From positions 17,195,923-17,259,922 of the forward strand of contig CM077820.1 of assembly GCA_039720395.1 (NCBI GenBank): DNA of 64,000 bases. Reading direction: 5' to 3'. The number at the start of each line of letters is the position of its first letter. Position 1 is the stretch's first letter. The notes beneath the pieces were generated by a model. It had not been told where the DNA came from. It ran no database searches and saw nothing but the letters and a program-made list of their open reading frames with translations. The stretch is from Liquidambar formosana (lineage: Eukaryota > Streptophyta > Magnoliopsida > Saxifragales > Altingiaceae). This document shows positions 22,270 through 32,508 of the stretch, one piece after another. Both the position numbers and the translations under genes were made by a program.

Positions 22270-22655
22270 TAATACGCTTGAATGGAATGAAATGGAAAAG
22301 AGAATGAAATAAATTGTCATTCTTAATGGTCATTCTATGTCTTTCTTTAGTTAAATTGAGAAAATAATTGGAAACATTTTTTGGGAATTAAAAAGGAAAA
22401 AAAAAAAAAAAAAACAAAGAAGGCATGGGTCCCATTGGAGTATGGCAATCAAAATAGAAGAGATGAAATGAGTAAAAAAATAGATGAGTAGGTCTCATGG
22501 TCATCATCGCTTCACTTTGAGGGAAGGAATAGTGAATTTTGAGGGAATAAAGATATCTTTCATTTGGCCACCAAACGATCCAATTTTTTTTTGCCAATAA
22601 AATAAGGATTTCATTCCTTCCTCCATTCCCATATACCAAATGTAGCTTAGGAGAA
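22270..22655. mobile_element. MITE with GGAATGG-rich termini
   Basis: The left part TTGAATGGAATGAAATGG and the right part CCTCCATTCCCATATACC are inverted-like, the composition of a common plant MITE family that recurs at 54,055-54,297. Exact ends and target site were not resolved. Confidence 0.4.
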
Positions 22656-23289
22656 ATGTATGATCAATCATAACGTAATTTCAAATTCTAATTTCATTCT
22701 TGGTACAATGGATCCCAAACATTACACAAGGTTACTAGTACTATTTTTAAATATGTGATAGAATGATGATCAAGTAAGTATGTGTTGATATAAGTTACAT
22801 CAACACCCGCATTATGAATTATACTTATGCATTAGTAGGATACGAGATACATTAAACCAATGCAAGGGATACAACCTCCAATACGTGGTACTGATAAAAC
22901 TTATATCAACATGTGCTGATATGAACATAATCGTATATGATATTCTTAAACTCACGCCCCAATTGCAAACTTATGGAGTTGGTTCAATATGAGAACTGCC
23001 CCCCGCGCGTGTGTTGCGGGAGGCAATGCGAAGGGAACATAATTGTCATTGGAGCTAAGGGATGATACAAACATTAAAACACACAAATTGCAAAATTCAC
23101 GAATGTTTAAAAGAGAAGATTTTCTAATTGAGAACCTTCGTAGTGTGTGGAGGTCCGGATGATGGAAGAAGCATTCCAACATGTAGGAAAAGAAAGGGGC
23201 CTGGTCCACATTTGGAACGCTAGATTAAAATACTTGGTTTATTACCTCAAATAAATAAATTAAATAAAATAAAAGGATTGGTACTTGGG
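22656..23289. other. gene-free DNA with a small inverted repeat
   Basis: TGTTGATATAAGTTACATCA (22,783-22,802) and ACTTATATCAACATGTGC (22,899-22,916) form an inverted pair about 95 bp apart. The minus-strand frame at 22,952-23,209 has no recognisable similarity. Confidence 0.4.
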
Positions 23290-23301
23290 TAGGATAGAAT
23301 T

Positions 23302-23518
23302 TATTATTATTATTATTATTTTATACATCAAGAGGTTTCAAATGCTTTGCATTTGATTAATCCCCTAGGTACATATAATCCTCCTGTCCTATATGTACCA
23401 AGGAATTACAGAATAAAATCTATGAGGGTAGCCTTGAGGGAGAGTAATGAGAGTTGAACTCGAGACCTCATGCTTGGAAGAGGTCCTGGGATTACTCGGT
23501 CCACCCCTCAAGGTTGGA
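23302..23518 (-). mobile_element. tRNA-derived SINE with target-site duplication
   Basis: On the minus strand the element starts near CCTTGAGGGGTGGACCGAGT (A-box region), has GGTCTCGAGTTCAACTCTC as B box, and ends in a TAA-type tail, seen as TTATTATTATT at 23,301-23,320. Flanks TAGGATAGAATT at 23,290-23,301 and 23,519-23,530 are a perfect 12-bp target duplication. The combination of pol III boxes, simple tail and target duplication is diagnostic of a SINE. Confidence 0.8.
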
Positions 23519-23837
23519 TAGGATAGAATTAGGTTGCATAATGTTTTTTTAACTAGATAATCATGTACTCCTACTTACTCATTTGTGTTTGGTTAATTAG
23601 TTTCCAATGTAGAGTAGTGCTACTATTTCAAGATTTTTCTATAATCCTCCTGATTTCACACTCGTTACAAATTGAAGAAAAATGAAATTAAACAAACAAA
23701 CAAATAAAAGAAAACTAAAAAGGAAAAAAAGAATTGAGACAAAGAGAGGGAGTGTAGCATTTCTTTGCAATCTTACGTGGGTAAAGATGAGATCAGAAAG
23801 GTTGTGAATTTTTCAGAAAGGTTGTGAATCTAGAATT

Positions 23838-24192
23838 TCTTTAGGGTTTTATGAAAAATATGAAATGTTTTTATGAAAACTAATTGCATTATCCACTAAA
23901 AAAACATCATTCTAAACAAATTTGTAAAAGAAAGTTTTTTCAAAATTTGTCATTTAAGTTAAATTTTTGGTCATTTATAATCTTTATTCTATTTTTCATG
24001 AAAAATAGCCAAAAAGACCCACTTGAATAACAGATTTTGAAGAAAATTTATTCTACAAAGTTGTCCGGAATGATGTTTTTTATTAAACTATATGATTAGT
24101 TTTCGAAAAAACATTTTATATTTTTTTATAAAATTTTAAAGAAGGTAAACTAAGTTGGGGTTTAAAGTATTTTATATGGTAGCAATTGCCTG
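23838..24192. mobile_element. Mutator-like foldback MITE, left-truncated
   Basis: It begins inside the family consensus at AGGGTTTTATGAAAAATATG and includes AAAACATCATTCTAAACAAA, AATAACAGATTTTGAAGAAA and GGTAAACTAAGTTGGGG. It ends ATATGGTAGCAATTGCC. The outer left arm is missing. Confidence 0.55.
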
Positions 24193-24550
24193 ACACCAAA
24201 GAAAAATAAAGGGGTTTAAAAAATTCAAAGGTGTGAATCTAGAATTTCAAACCTCAAAGCGCCGGATAAAGGGTATTTTTCCCACTTTGTTCCAAAAATA
24301 CTCTTTAGCAAAGAGAGGTAACAACATGAAGATGAAGATACAGCATTGGAGACAAAAACGAAGCTGAGCTGTTGCTCGACGAAGATGAAGACGACAGCTC
24401 CACGAAGGAGAAAGGCTCTCGAATTCTCAGGCCTTTATTTTGTGCGAAACTTGATTGGATAATACCTACCCCCCCTGGCCCCTCCTTGGGATTATTATAA
24501 GCACACCTCTTTCAATTCGTCCCCATACAGGGAGCATACAAGACTTCAAT

Positions 24551-25768
24551 ATGACCGAGACCGTTGAAACAGTTCCACGCACACCAACATCTGCCGACGT
24601 AATCGCCGGCAACGACGACCTCTTAACCGAAATCCTCCGTCGTCTGCCCGTCAAATCCCTCCTCAAATTCAAATCCGTCTCCAAAAACTGGCTCTCTCTC
24701 TTCTCCAATCCCCACTTCTCTCGCCACCAAAACTCCAACTCCATCGCCGGCCTTTTCCTGCAACGGCATACGCTGTTGGGTGGTCTCGTCAGCCCCAAAA
24801 TCGAATTCGTTCCTCTTGACGATGACAAGCCCGATATCACGCCCTTCACATCTCTCCCTTTCGTCAAAGGTCGGGCGGGTTTTAGGATTCTACAATCTTC
24901 CAATGGCTTACTCTGTTGTTGTACTTGTGGTGTCAATCCCAATGATTGCCGTTATTATATCTATAATCCTACAACCAGGCAATACACTAGGATTTGGGAC
25001 CTCGGCCGCGCCAATTCCTCCATTGTTTTGAGTGTTAATCTAGCTTTTGATCCATCCAAGTCGCCTCACTACAAAGTTGTTTCTGTTTTGGGTTTTGATA
25101 AGTGGATTGATTACGGGATGATGGATTTCGATAGCCACATTAGGATTTATTCGTCGGAGACGCGTCTTTGGAGGGTCTCTGGCAGTGTTTTCTCTGCAAG
25201 TAAAAGCATTCATTTTGATAAAGGGGTATTTTGGAATGGTGCCATTCACTGGGTAGGTGATCAGGGGACTTCCTTATGTTTTGATGTGGATCAAGAACGA
25301 CTTCGAGAACTGCCCATGCCTCCATTGCCAGACGGTTTATTTGAGAGGGAAGTAAGGTATTTCGGGGAGTCGCAGGACCATTTGCATCTTGTTGAAACCT
25401 ATGGTCCTCGCACTGCACAGTTCAATGTGTATGAGATGGAGAGAGACTATTCCGGGTGGTTTGTGAAGTACTGTGTCGACCTTGATACGCTTACGACTGC
25501 ATTTCCTGAGATGATGGCTCGGAATGGGAACTATTTTAACTCACCACATTGGGATTTCTATGGCTTTGCTGTACTTTGTATTCTTCAGGGAGAAACTGAT
25601 GAAGGGTCATTTCTGGTGCTGCACATACCTGGTAAGACCATACGTTACAACCTCAAGGATAAGACTTACAAGAAGCTTGGTGATGTCGAGGACATTAACA
25701 ATGAGGGTTTTCTAGGATTCAGGCATTCCAAAGCTTATCAATATATGGAAAGTCTTTCCCGTTTTTGA
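24551..25768 (+). CDS. F-box protein with FBA-type interaction domain, 405 aa
   Basis: Single-exon gene. The ATG at 24,551 (MTETVETVP) was chosen over an upstream in-frame TTG. The F-box at about residues 20-60 reads DLLTEILRRLPVKSLLKFKS and VSKNWLSLFSNPHFS. The C-terminal half has the repeating pattern of plant F-box-associated domains: YYIYNPTTRQYTRI, LAFDPSKSPHYKVVSV, IRIYSSETRLWRVSG, GVFWNGAIHWVGD, CFDVDQERLRELPMPP, YFGESQDHLHLVE. Family role: the F-box docks on SKP1 in an SCF E3 ligase and the C-terminal domain picks the substrate, which is unknown. It is the intact paralogue of the pseudogene at 19,777-20,804, head to head. Its last 70 bp or so were copied in the tandem duplication that follows. 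Confidence 0.9.
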   Translation: MTETVETVPRTPTSADVIAGNDDLLTEILRRLPVKSLLKFKSVSKNWLSLFSNPHFSRHQNSNSIAGLFLQRHTLLGGLVSPKIEFVPLDDDKPDITPFTSLPFVKGRAGFRILQSSNGLLCCCTCGVNPNDCRYYIYNPTTRQYTRIWDLGRANSSIVLSVNLAFDPSKSPHYKVVSVLGFDKWIDYGMMDFDSHIRIYSSETRLWRVSGSVFSASKSIHFDKGVFWNGAIHWVGDQGTSLCFDVDQERLRELPMPPLPDGLFEREVRYFGESQDHLHLVETYGPRTAQFNVYEMERDYSGWFVKYCVDLDTLTTAFPEMMARNGNYFNSPHWDFYGFAVLCILQGETDEGSFLVLHIPGKTIRYNLKDKTYKKLGDVEDINNEGFLGFRHSKAYQYMESLSRF

Positions 25769-26151
25769 CAATAATTAACTCTTTCCCCAATGTTTATCAA
25801 GTTTTGGTGTTCTCCTGGCAAGCATTTTTGTTGTATGATTCATGATTGTAAGGACATTGCAAAATTTTCTTGTTTTTACAACTAATTTCATTTACATATT
25901 TTAAGCTACTCATGATTCCCCCCCCTCTTCTTTTTTCTTTTTTTTGTTAAAGATATGTCTATCAGTCCCAATTAGATGATACGTGCTCACCTCAAAACTA
26001 TCAGCACCATGCATTAAGGGTTATACCCTGTGCATTAGTTCAATATGCCCCGTAACCTATTAATGCACGAGATACAACTCTTAATGCGGAGACAGATATA
26101 AGTTATATCACATGCTCGATCACCTTAATTATCATCATATATATATATATA

Positions 26152-26304
26152 GAGGGCTGATCATGTGCGGGATATCTTGGACTATCCCGTTTGATCACAG
26201 CTGTCCGTGGATAACACGCACGCATTCACGCGCAAGCGCGTGTCGCTCATGGATGGCTGTGATCAAATGGGATATCCGGGATATCCCGCACATAATCAAA
26301 GCTA
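26152..26304. mobile_element. small hairpin MITE, present only in copy 1
   Basis: GGGCTGATCATGTGCGGGAT at the left and, reverse complemented, GCTTTGATTATGTGCGGGAT at the right enclose further complementary pieces (GATCACAGCTGTCC with GGATGGCTGTGATC, and CGCGCAAGCGCG at the loop). The whole forms one long hairpin. Copy 2 has only TA/GA repeat at this point (31,280-31,350). Confidence 0.6.
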
Positions 26305-26321
26305 TATATATATATATATAT

Positions 26322-26362
<41 letters not shown>

Positions 26363-27049
26363 CTATAAATTCCAAGTTTACAATTAAACTAATAATGGGT
26401 TTGATCTAAAATCTACTTTTTGAAAAACTTCAGTAAGAAAGCACGGTCTTGTATACCTCTTACGGAACAGTTTATTTTGATCTAATGTAGAAATAGGAAA
26501 TTCAATATGCTTGAGTATTCCCAATCTTGTAAATTGAAGAGTGACTCATTAGCTCAATACAACTATATATCTAGCATAGGATAGATCTCACGTGGGTCGA
26601 CACATGAGGCATAATCCACCCCTTACGTGAAGGGGGTGAGAGGGGCCATTCCCCACGGCAAACCCATCCCCCAAAAAAACAAAAGAATTCCACTTCTCAT
26701 TTTGTTTGGGGCTCGATGCCTTGATTCCATTTATTGACTGCTATGCTAGATGATGGATGGACCCCGGCCCCTTTCAAAAACCTTTTTCATACCATTAGAT
26801 CTAAAATTTAATATTTATTTTTTTGAGGCTGGGTAGATTCGAACTTGAACATAGTGCTTAAGTCAAGGAGAAATTAAATTATCCTATTAAAAATGTAGTC
26901 AGATTTATTAATTAATAATTAGAAATTCACTAAACGAATAATCTGTTTGAGAATGAAAATGCTAAATACACTAAAAAAAACAACCCAATAGCTTTATCAG
27001 CAATTGTGTGACAATAAAGAGGTAGTTACATATTTACTCTATATTAAGG

Positions 27050-27080
<31 letters not shown>

Positions 27081-27096
27081 GGTTGTTGTAAACTAA

Positions 27097-27314
27097 CCCT
27101 CTATTTGGTTCGTGGATTTTACCATGGAAAAAAAAAAGGAAGGGAAAAAAAATGCGGAGGAAAGAAAATGAAAGGAAAAAATGAAATCATATTAAGCCAA
27201 AATTATTTCAATTATTCTTCTTCTACTAATTTTTCATTGCAATCAAATAAGAAAAAGTACAATTCCTCATGTTTTATTTTTTTCCTTCATAAAATCCCCG
27301 AACCAAATAGAGCT
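27097..27314. mobile_element. Tourist-like (PIF/Harbinger) MITE, present only in copy 1
   Basis: Left CCCTCTATTTGGTTCGTGGA, right (reverse complement) AGCTCTATTTGGTTCGGGGA, flanked by TAA at 27,094-27,096 and 27,315-27,317. Copy 2 reads straight through with a single TAA (GGGAACTAAAAGAAAG, near 41,527), which is the empty site. Confidence 0.75.
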
Positions 27315-27990
27315 TAAAAGAAAGATAGTCCATGTCATATGAAAGTAGTGAAAATAGCAACTAGATGTAGTGCTGCCCATTGAAAATTGTTTTGGCTAAT
27401 GCATTAATTATGTTTGAATCAATAGGCTAAAAATGCAAACAAAAGCAACTCAAAAATTTGATACCAAGTTACCTAAAAAATCCTTCAAATTATTACTAAA
27501 CATGTTGGCTTTAATTAAAAAAGGGTACTAATTTCCAAGAAATTAATACTCTAATAGTGTTTGAATTCTTATCACACGGTAATAAAAGGGACAATGGGGT
27601 GCTTTTTAGAAAAGGGCCCTTAAAAGTTGGAATTTAAACTCTTAAGCCCTAGTTAAAAATTAATATGAAGAAATTATCTTCCCAAATATCATAATGTTGG
27701 TATTTGACTCTTTTTATATGGATTTAATTATAGAGATGTGTTTTAATTATAGAGTAGTAATCACATGATTTGGAGGATCTAGGGTACCAACTTAATTGGG
27801 ATGTTAGATTTCTTTGATGTCCGTCTCTTTCTCCAAAAAATAAATAGAGGCATGTGGTAAAAAGTGGCACTATATATTACCACATATTAATCATCTCTAG
27901 TAGTTTATTGGTACATGGTCAACAAACACAAGCATAAGTTTTAGAAGAAGTGGGTGAGTACTGAAGAAATGGGTGAGGTTCCTCATGCAA

Positions 27991-28362
27991 TTAAGTGCAG
28001 TGATTCCAAATAGCTTCACTTCTTGGCAAAGCTCTTGCACTATATTTATGGAACATAGGCATGGAGAGGAGTCCCTTAACAGTCGTATCGAGGCAGCGCT
28101 TTCCTAGGTACACCAAATTGTGGCAGCAAACATCGTTGAGATCCACTTCCCTGAATATGCTAGCAAAGATTTTTCTCCCACAATCATGGATCAACTTTTT
28201 TCCACAGTTATGTACATAAGCGATCTCATCTGGGGAGATGTGAACCTGCAGTTCTGGAGGCGTAGGTCCAGCTGCTTGAAATGCAAGTCCTACCTCAACA
28301 AACATTGCACTAGTAGCTAAGAACAAGGCCACCAAGGTACAAAGGTTGTGTAGTTTTGTCAT
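27991..28362 (-). CDS. ECA1-like prolamin-domain secreted protein, 123 aa
   Basis: Single exon. An N-terminal signal peptide (MTKLHNLCTLVALFLATSAM, cleavage likely after GLA near residue 27) precedes a small Cys-rich domain: HNCGKKLIHDCGRKIF, then DVCCHNLVYLGKRCLD and a final NHC. This spacing fits the prolamin-like family of ECA1 gametogenesis-related and egg-cell-secreted proteins, which act outside the cell in the embryo sac or during fertilisation. A TATAAATA box lies 86 bp upstream of the ATG on the minus strand. Its tandem paralogue is at 42,213-42,593. Other Cys-rich secreted peptide families are less likely. Confidence 0.8.
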   Translation of the reverse strand: MTKLHNLCTLVALFLATSAMFVEVGLAFQAAGPTPPELQVHISPDEIAYVHNCGKKLIHDCGRKIFASIFREVDLNDVCCHNLVYLGKRCLDTTVKGLLSMPMFHKYSARALPRSEAIWNHCT

Positions 28363-28447
28363 GGTGCCGGAGGAAATATTGTTGGTTTTCTTTTGTTGTA
28401 GTAGGAGAATGAGTTTTGGGATGGAATTAGATCGGGAAAGAATGTTG

Positions 28448-28455
28448 TATTTATA
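28448..28455 (-). promoter_or_regulatory. TATA box of ECA1-like gene 1
   Basis: TATAAATA on the minus strand, 86 bp upstream of the start codon at 28,362; conserved at the same place in the duplicate gene. Confidence 0.6.
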
Positions 28456-29196
28456 GCTGAAAAATGGTTTTAAAGACGCTTCGCAACGTTTTCTATAGTT
28501 GTAGTTGCATTGAATTTGCTTTTACTAATTTACAATATTCATTAAAATTTCTTCTTTCGCATGTTATTAAATTGTTCTTTATAAATTGATGACTGAAAGA
28601 ATTATATGCTTTTCTATTCTCGAAATCAGGAAATAAATGAAATTGTTACAAGAAAACGTTTTTTTTTTTTTTTTCCAAAAAACATTGCTAGAATCTAGTT
28701 GTCTTAAGGAATTATTGGCTAGGACTTTTTTTCCTTCTAGTTTTTTCCTCGTCAAATACCACAAAAACGGTTCCTTTATCAAAACGTTTTTTTTTTCCTT
28801 GGAATATCGGTTCAAAAAAAGAAAAATGAAAAAAGGTTCCCAAACAAGTTTTTTGTAGTGTTAAAAAATTGTAATTAAGTTATGTTTCTACTGCTAATTG
28901 AAAACTAGTTTTGCATTTACTCCGTCATCGTTTTTTTGTTCTTTTTATCTTTTTATTTATTTAATTTTTTCCCAATAGGGTATCTAGACCATTAGTTCGA
29001 CTAATTTCTTAGACATGGATAAGCTAGGCTATTGCCTACGTAATGGGGACCATGGTTTAATTTGAGGGATTGATATGAATGCTGATTAACATAGCTCTTT
29101 CATGGATAAGGCTATTGCCTACGTAACGGGGGCCATTAGTTCAACTTATTATGCATTTTCCATCTATATGTGAGGTTCCTTATTAAATGGTTGTTA

Positions 29197-30574
29197 GAGC
29201 ATCTCCAAAGGATTAGCTATCTAATTCTTTTCATTATTTTAGCTAGCCAAATCACTTTTTTCATTCTTCAAGGGACTAGGTATATGGCTAGTTATTTTAG
29301 TTATCGTCATTTTGGCTACCTATATTTAGCTATCGAATGTTCGCTAGCTAAACTATTTTTAGTTAAAAAAGTGACACTATCCTCTCTCTATGCATCATTC
29401 TATCTTATCTCTCAACCAAATGATTAAAAAAAACAAAGATTATTAATAAATTTTTGGAAAAAGCTAAAAAATAACTAATATCTTTAGTGCCTGTTTGGAA
29501 ACGCTGTGCAGCGGCTTAAAAGCACGTTGACAGCATAGAACGTGCTTCTTGGTCTGTTTGGCTAAAAAGTGAAAAAGAGCTTCTCACCTCAAACGCGCGT
29601 TTGGGCCAAAGCTATCCGTGCGGTGCTTCTTGAAAACGTGATGCAGGAAGTGATTTGGTGGTTTAATGAAACTTTTAAAATTCCAACCGTGCCCTTATAA
29701 TATCAACATAAGAATTCAACATTCCCATTGTATCCCATCAACATCCATCGTCCCTAACAAGCCAACAATACACTGTTCATAATTTTTTTTTCATATGATG
29801 CTGTTGAACATCAAAAAATGTTCCTCTCTACCGTGCTGACTCTATAGCATAAGCACCTCTTGTTTTCTGTCTTATCAGTGGGGTTATGGAAGGTGAGATC
29901 TAGGGCTAAGCTTTGGCATGTGGAATTCTCCCAGTTGAAGTGTCTTCTTGGGGTTTTAGGCATATTGCACACAAACTGTTTGATGAAGAACCTACGCAAT
30001 TTTCTTAGCATAAGGAAAAGGCCCAACTGGCAACCATTGATGCAAAAGAAAAAGATATGAGGATTTGTAACAGCATGTGGTCCATGTAAATGAAAAATAT
30101 AGACTTATACTTTGAAGGAGATTGGGGAATTTAAAATTTTATAATCATGTTATGCATGGGATTAATAAATGAATTATGTCAAAAAAAAAAAAAAAATTGT
30201 TTGGGGTTGAACTTAGCAAACATGTTCTATCTTAGTGGTGAGGGTGGGTGGGGCAAATGGTAGGAGTAGGATAAGTTAGGGGTTCGAACCCCTCCCATTG
30301 TACAAAAAGGGAAAAAAAAAAAAAAGAAAAAAAAAAGGAAGTTCTTTCAGCATCCAACAGCACTTTTGAAACACAGTTCCCAAACATAACTCAGTAGTCA
30401 ATTAGAAGCACCAGCTTCCACTTCTCTTCTTCTACAGCAAAAGCTGCATAAGCCACAACGTTCCCAAACGAGCCCTTAGAGTACTCACTTGGATAGTTAG
30501 GTAGCTATTTAAAAAAAAATGTCATTTTACTAGCTAAAGTAGCAAAAAATTAGCTAGTACCCTTAGAAATGCTC
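29197..30574. mobile_element. PIF/Harbinger-type element, present only in copy 1
   Basis: The left end GAGCATCTCCAAAGGATTAG and the right end, reverse complemented GAGCATTTCTAAGGGTACTA, are inverted termini. TTA flanks both sides (29,194-29,196 and 30,575-30,577). Copy 2 has one TTA with no insert at the matching position (GGTTGTTACATGG near 43,433), confirming the boundaries. About 1 kb of its length is a second element nested inside. Confidence 0.75.
29487..30475. mobile_element. nested TIR element inside the Harbinger-type element
   Basis: Left GTGCCTGTTTGGAAACGC, right (reverse complement) GGGCTCGTTTGGGAACG, with TTA on each flank. A pol III-like B box, GGGGTTCGAACCCC (about 30,280-30,293), followed by an A-rich stretch suggests a SINE remnant inside it. 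No coding capacity. Confidence 0.55.
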
Positions 30575-31282
30575 TTAAATGTATCCACTTTCGCTTTTGT
30601 TGGGGCTATGAGTTTATTTCTATGTCTTTAGCTTGACAGCTTCACAGATTAATTGAACTCTTTTCTAGTACTTCAGCGGGTTTTTATACTTTCTGACTGT
30701 GTATTTGTTTGATGATTAGAATTAATAAGAATATGTCTTATGTGGAGAAGACAATGCAGAGTTAGACTATTGAGAAAAAGTGGTGAAGTTTCTTTGCCCT
30801 CCTTCCTATTGGTGAAAATATTCAAATATTTATTTTTTTGACAGTCCGCTAATATTTTAACAATGACAGGTTTTCTAGGATTCAGGCATTCCAAAGCTTT
30901 TCAATATATTGAATTTCCTGTTTTTGACATTAATTAACTCTTTCCATGTGTTTATTATGTTTCGGTGTTCTCCTGGGAAGCATTTTTGTTGTATGATTCA
31001 TGATTGTAAGGACATTGCAAAATTTTCTTGTTTGTACAACTATTTTCATTTAAATTTTAAGGCTACTCATGGTTCCTTAAAAAAATAAAAATAAAAAAAA
31101 TCCTATATCAATCCCAATCAAGTGATCGAACATGTGCATACCTAAAAAATATCAGCATCATGCATTACGGGTTGTACCCTGTCTGTTGACTCAATGTACC
31201 TGTAACCCAATAATGCACGAGGTAAAACTCCTAGTGTAGAGACTGATATAAGTTATATCAAGTGCTCACCTAATCCTCATCT

Positions 31283-31359
<77 letters not shown>

Positions 31360-31367
31360 TTTCTATA

Positions 31368-32433
31368 TGTAAAGTCCATATTGTCAATGTGTTGGCAAAT
31401 TCTGTGTCAAATGTGGAGTATTTGTCTTTGAAGATACATTCAAGTGAAGGCGCTCCTCAATTCGGCTCACACTCGTTCATAGGTAAGGTAAGCGCCTTAG
31501 TTGACCCCCACTTGGTGTTTAAAATGTTTCAAATTATCATAAGTGGTTTTAATAAAGATAGTATAGTTTTTATTGGTTTTAAAAAACAGTTTTTTTGCTA
31601 CCCCGATCGATCAGGGTTGATGGCCCGATTGATCGCTACTATTTTAGATAACTCTTACATGCACTGCCATACTTTGATCGATCGAGGTTGAGGGCCTGAT
31701 TGATCGAAGCTTGCCTAGAAACTTGTTTTTTTCTCTGTGACCCCTTAATCGATCGGGGTTGAGCCTAGATCGATTGGGGTTCATAAAATAAAGTTTTTTA
31801 ACTTCCTAAAACTGACCTATTTGATTTAAAAACATGACTAAGCCTTTGGGGTTTGTTAGACTATATAAATAGGTCATGTTTTCATTAAAAGGGTTAAGCA
31901 AGCCTCCTTCACTTGGTTTTTTACATTCATCATCTTGTCAAACCTCTCTAGAGCACTTTTAACCTAGGTATTCACATACATGCTCTAGAGAGCTTCAAAC
32001 CACACACCCTTTCACATCCTTGGATGATTGTGAGTCCGTTGCAACGGTGATTGAGCTTGCAAGTTTGTTTTAGAAAAAATCATTGTGAAGAGGTTGGTTG
32101 CGACCAAAGCCGTGAAGACGGAGATCGATCGTGTACGGTCGTGGGAGTGAAGACAACTACGTAAGTCCTTGTGGTCTATAAGTGTGTCTTGTACTCATTG
32201 AATTCATAGTGGATTTGCCTTAACTGGACTAGGTCCCCTGGTTTTTCCCATCTAGGGTTTTCCACGTAAAAATCTCTTGTGCAATGTTCTACTTGCTTTC
32301 ATAACTGCTTTGTGATTGATTTGATTGTAAAGATCGAGATTTGGTGAGTTAATCTTAAAATTGGCTAAGATTATTCATAATACCTACTCTACCCCTCTTA
32401 TAGGTATTGTAGGGTAGTATAACCGGAATTTCA
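31368..32433 (+). repeat. 5' LTR of the Copia element
   Basis: Begins TGTAAAGTCCATA, ends GGAATTTCA. It contains several GATCGATC/GATTGATC motifs followed by GGGTTGA between about 31,600 and 31,780, and a TATA box (TATATAAATA, about 31,862-31,871). The 3' LTR has fewer of these motifs, so the LTRs have diverged by indels as well as substitutions. Confidence 0.85.
31862..31871 (+). promoter_or_regulatory. TATA box in 5' LTR
   Basis: TATATAAATA in a GACTATATAAATAGG context; also present in the 3' LTR near 40,269. It marks the likely U3/R boundary of the retroelement promoter. Confidence 0.55.
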
Positions 32434-32435
32434 AT

Positions 32436-32451
32436 TGGTATCAAAGCAAGG
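32436..32451 (+). other. primer binding site (initiator tRNA-Met)
   Basis: TGGTATCAAAGCAAGG, two bases after the 5' LTR, is the usual Copia tRNA-Met complementary site with one change from TGGTATCAGAGC. Confidence 0.75.
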
Positions 32452-32508
32452 TTCACTCTTAAGGTTTAACATTCTGAGTGTTGATCTTTGTTTTTGTTTT
32501 CCGGTAAT

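Larger units (their letters stand above)
25692..30852. repeat. tandem segmental duplication, copy 1
   Basis: The unit begins in the last codons of the F-box gene (TTAACAATGAGGGTTTTCTA) and runs to the junction at about 30,852, where TTAACAATGACAGGTTTTCT restarts the same F-box 3' end. It contains the F-box 3' flank, (TA)n/(GA)n microsatellites, the first ECA1-like gene and its promoter. Insertions absent from copy 2 are at 26,152-26,304, 27,097-27,314, 29,197-30,574 and, nested in the last, 29,487-30,475. Confidence 0.85.

Noticed and set aside
24466..24942. Minus-strand ORF of 158 codons
   Set aside because: Antisense shadow of the intact F-box gene.
26112..26387. ORF of 91 codons
   Set aside because: Runs through a hairpin MITE and TA/GA microsatellites.
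28630..28860. TTTTTTGTAGTG near 28,850 considered as the opposite end of the CACTA-like element
   Set aside because: It lies 29 kb away, has no AGATGAC repeats next to it, and belongs to the duplicated ECA1 upstream region.
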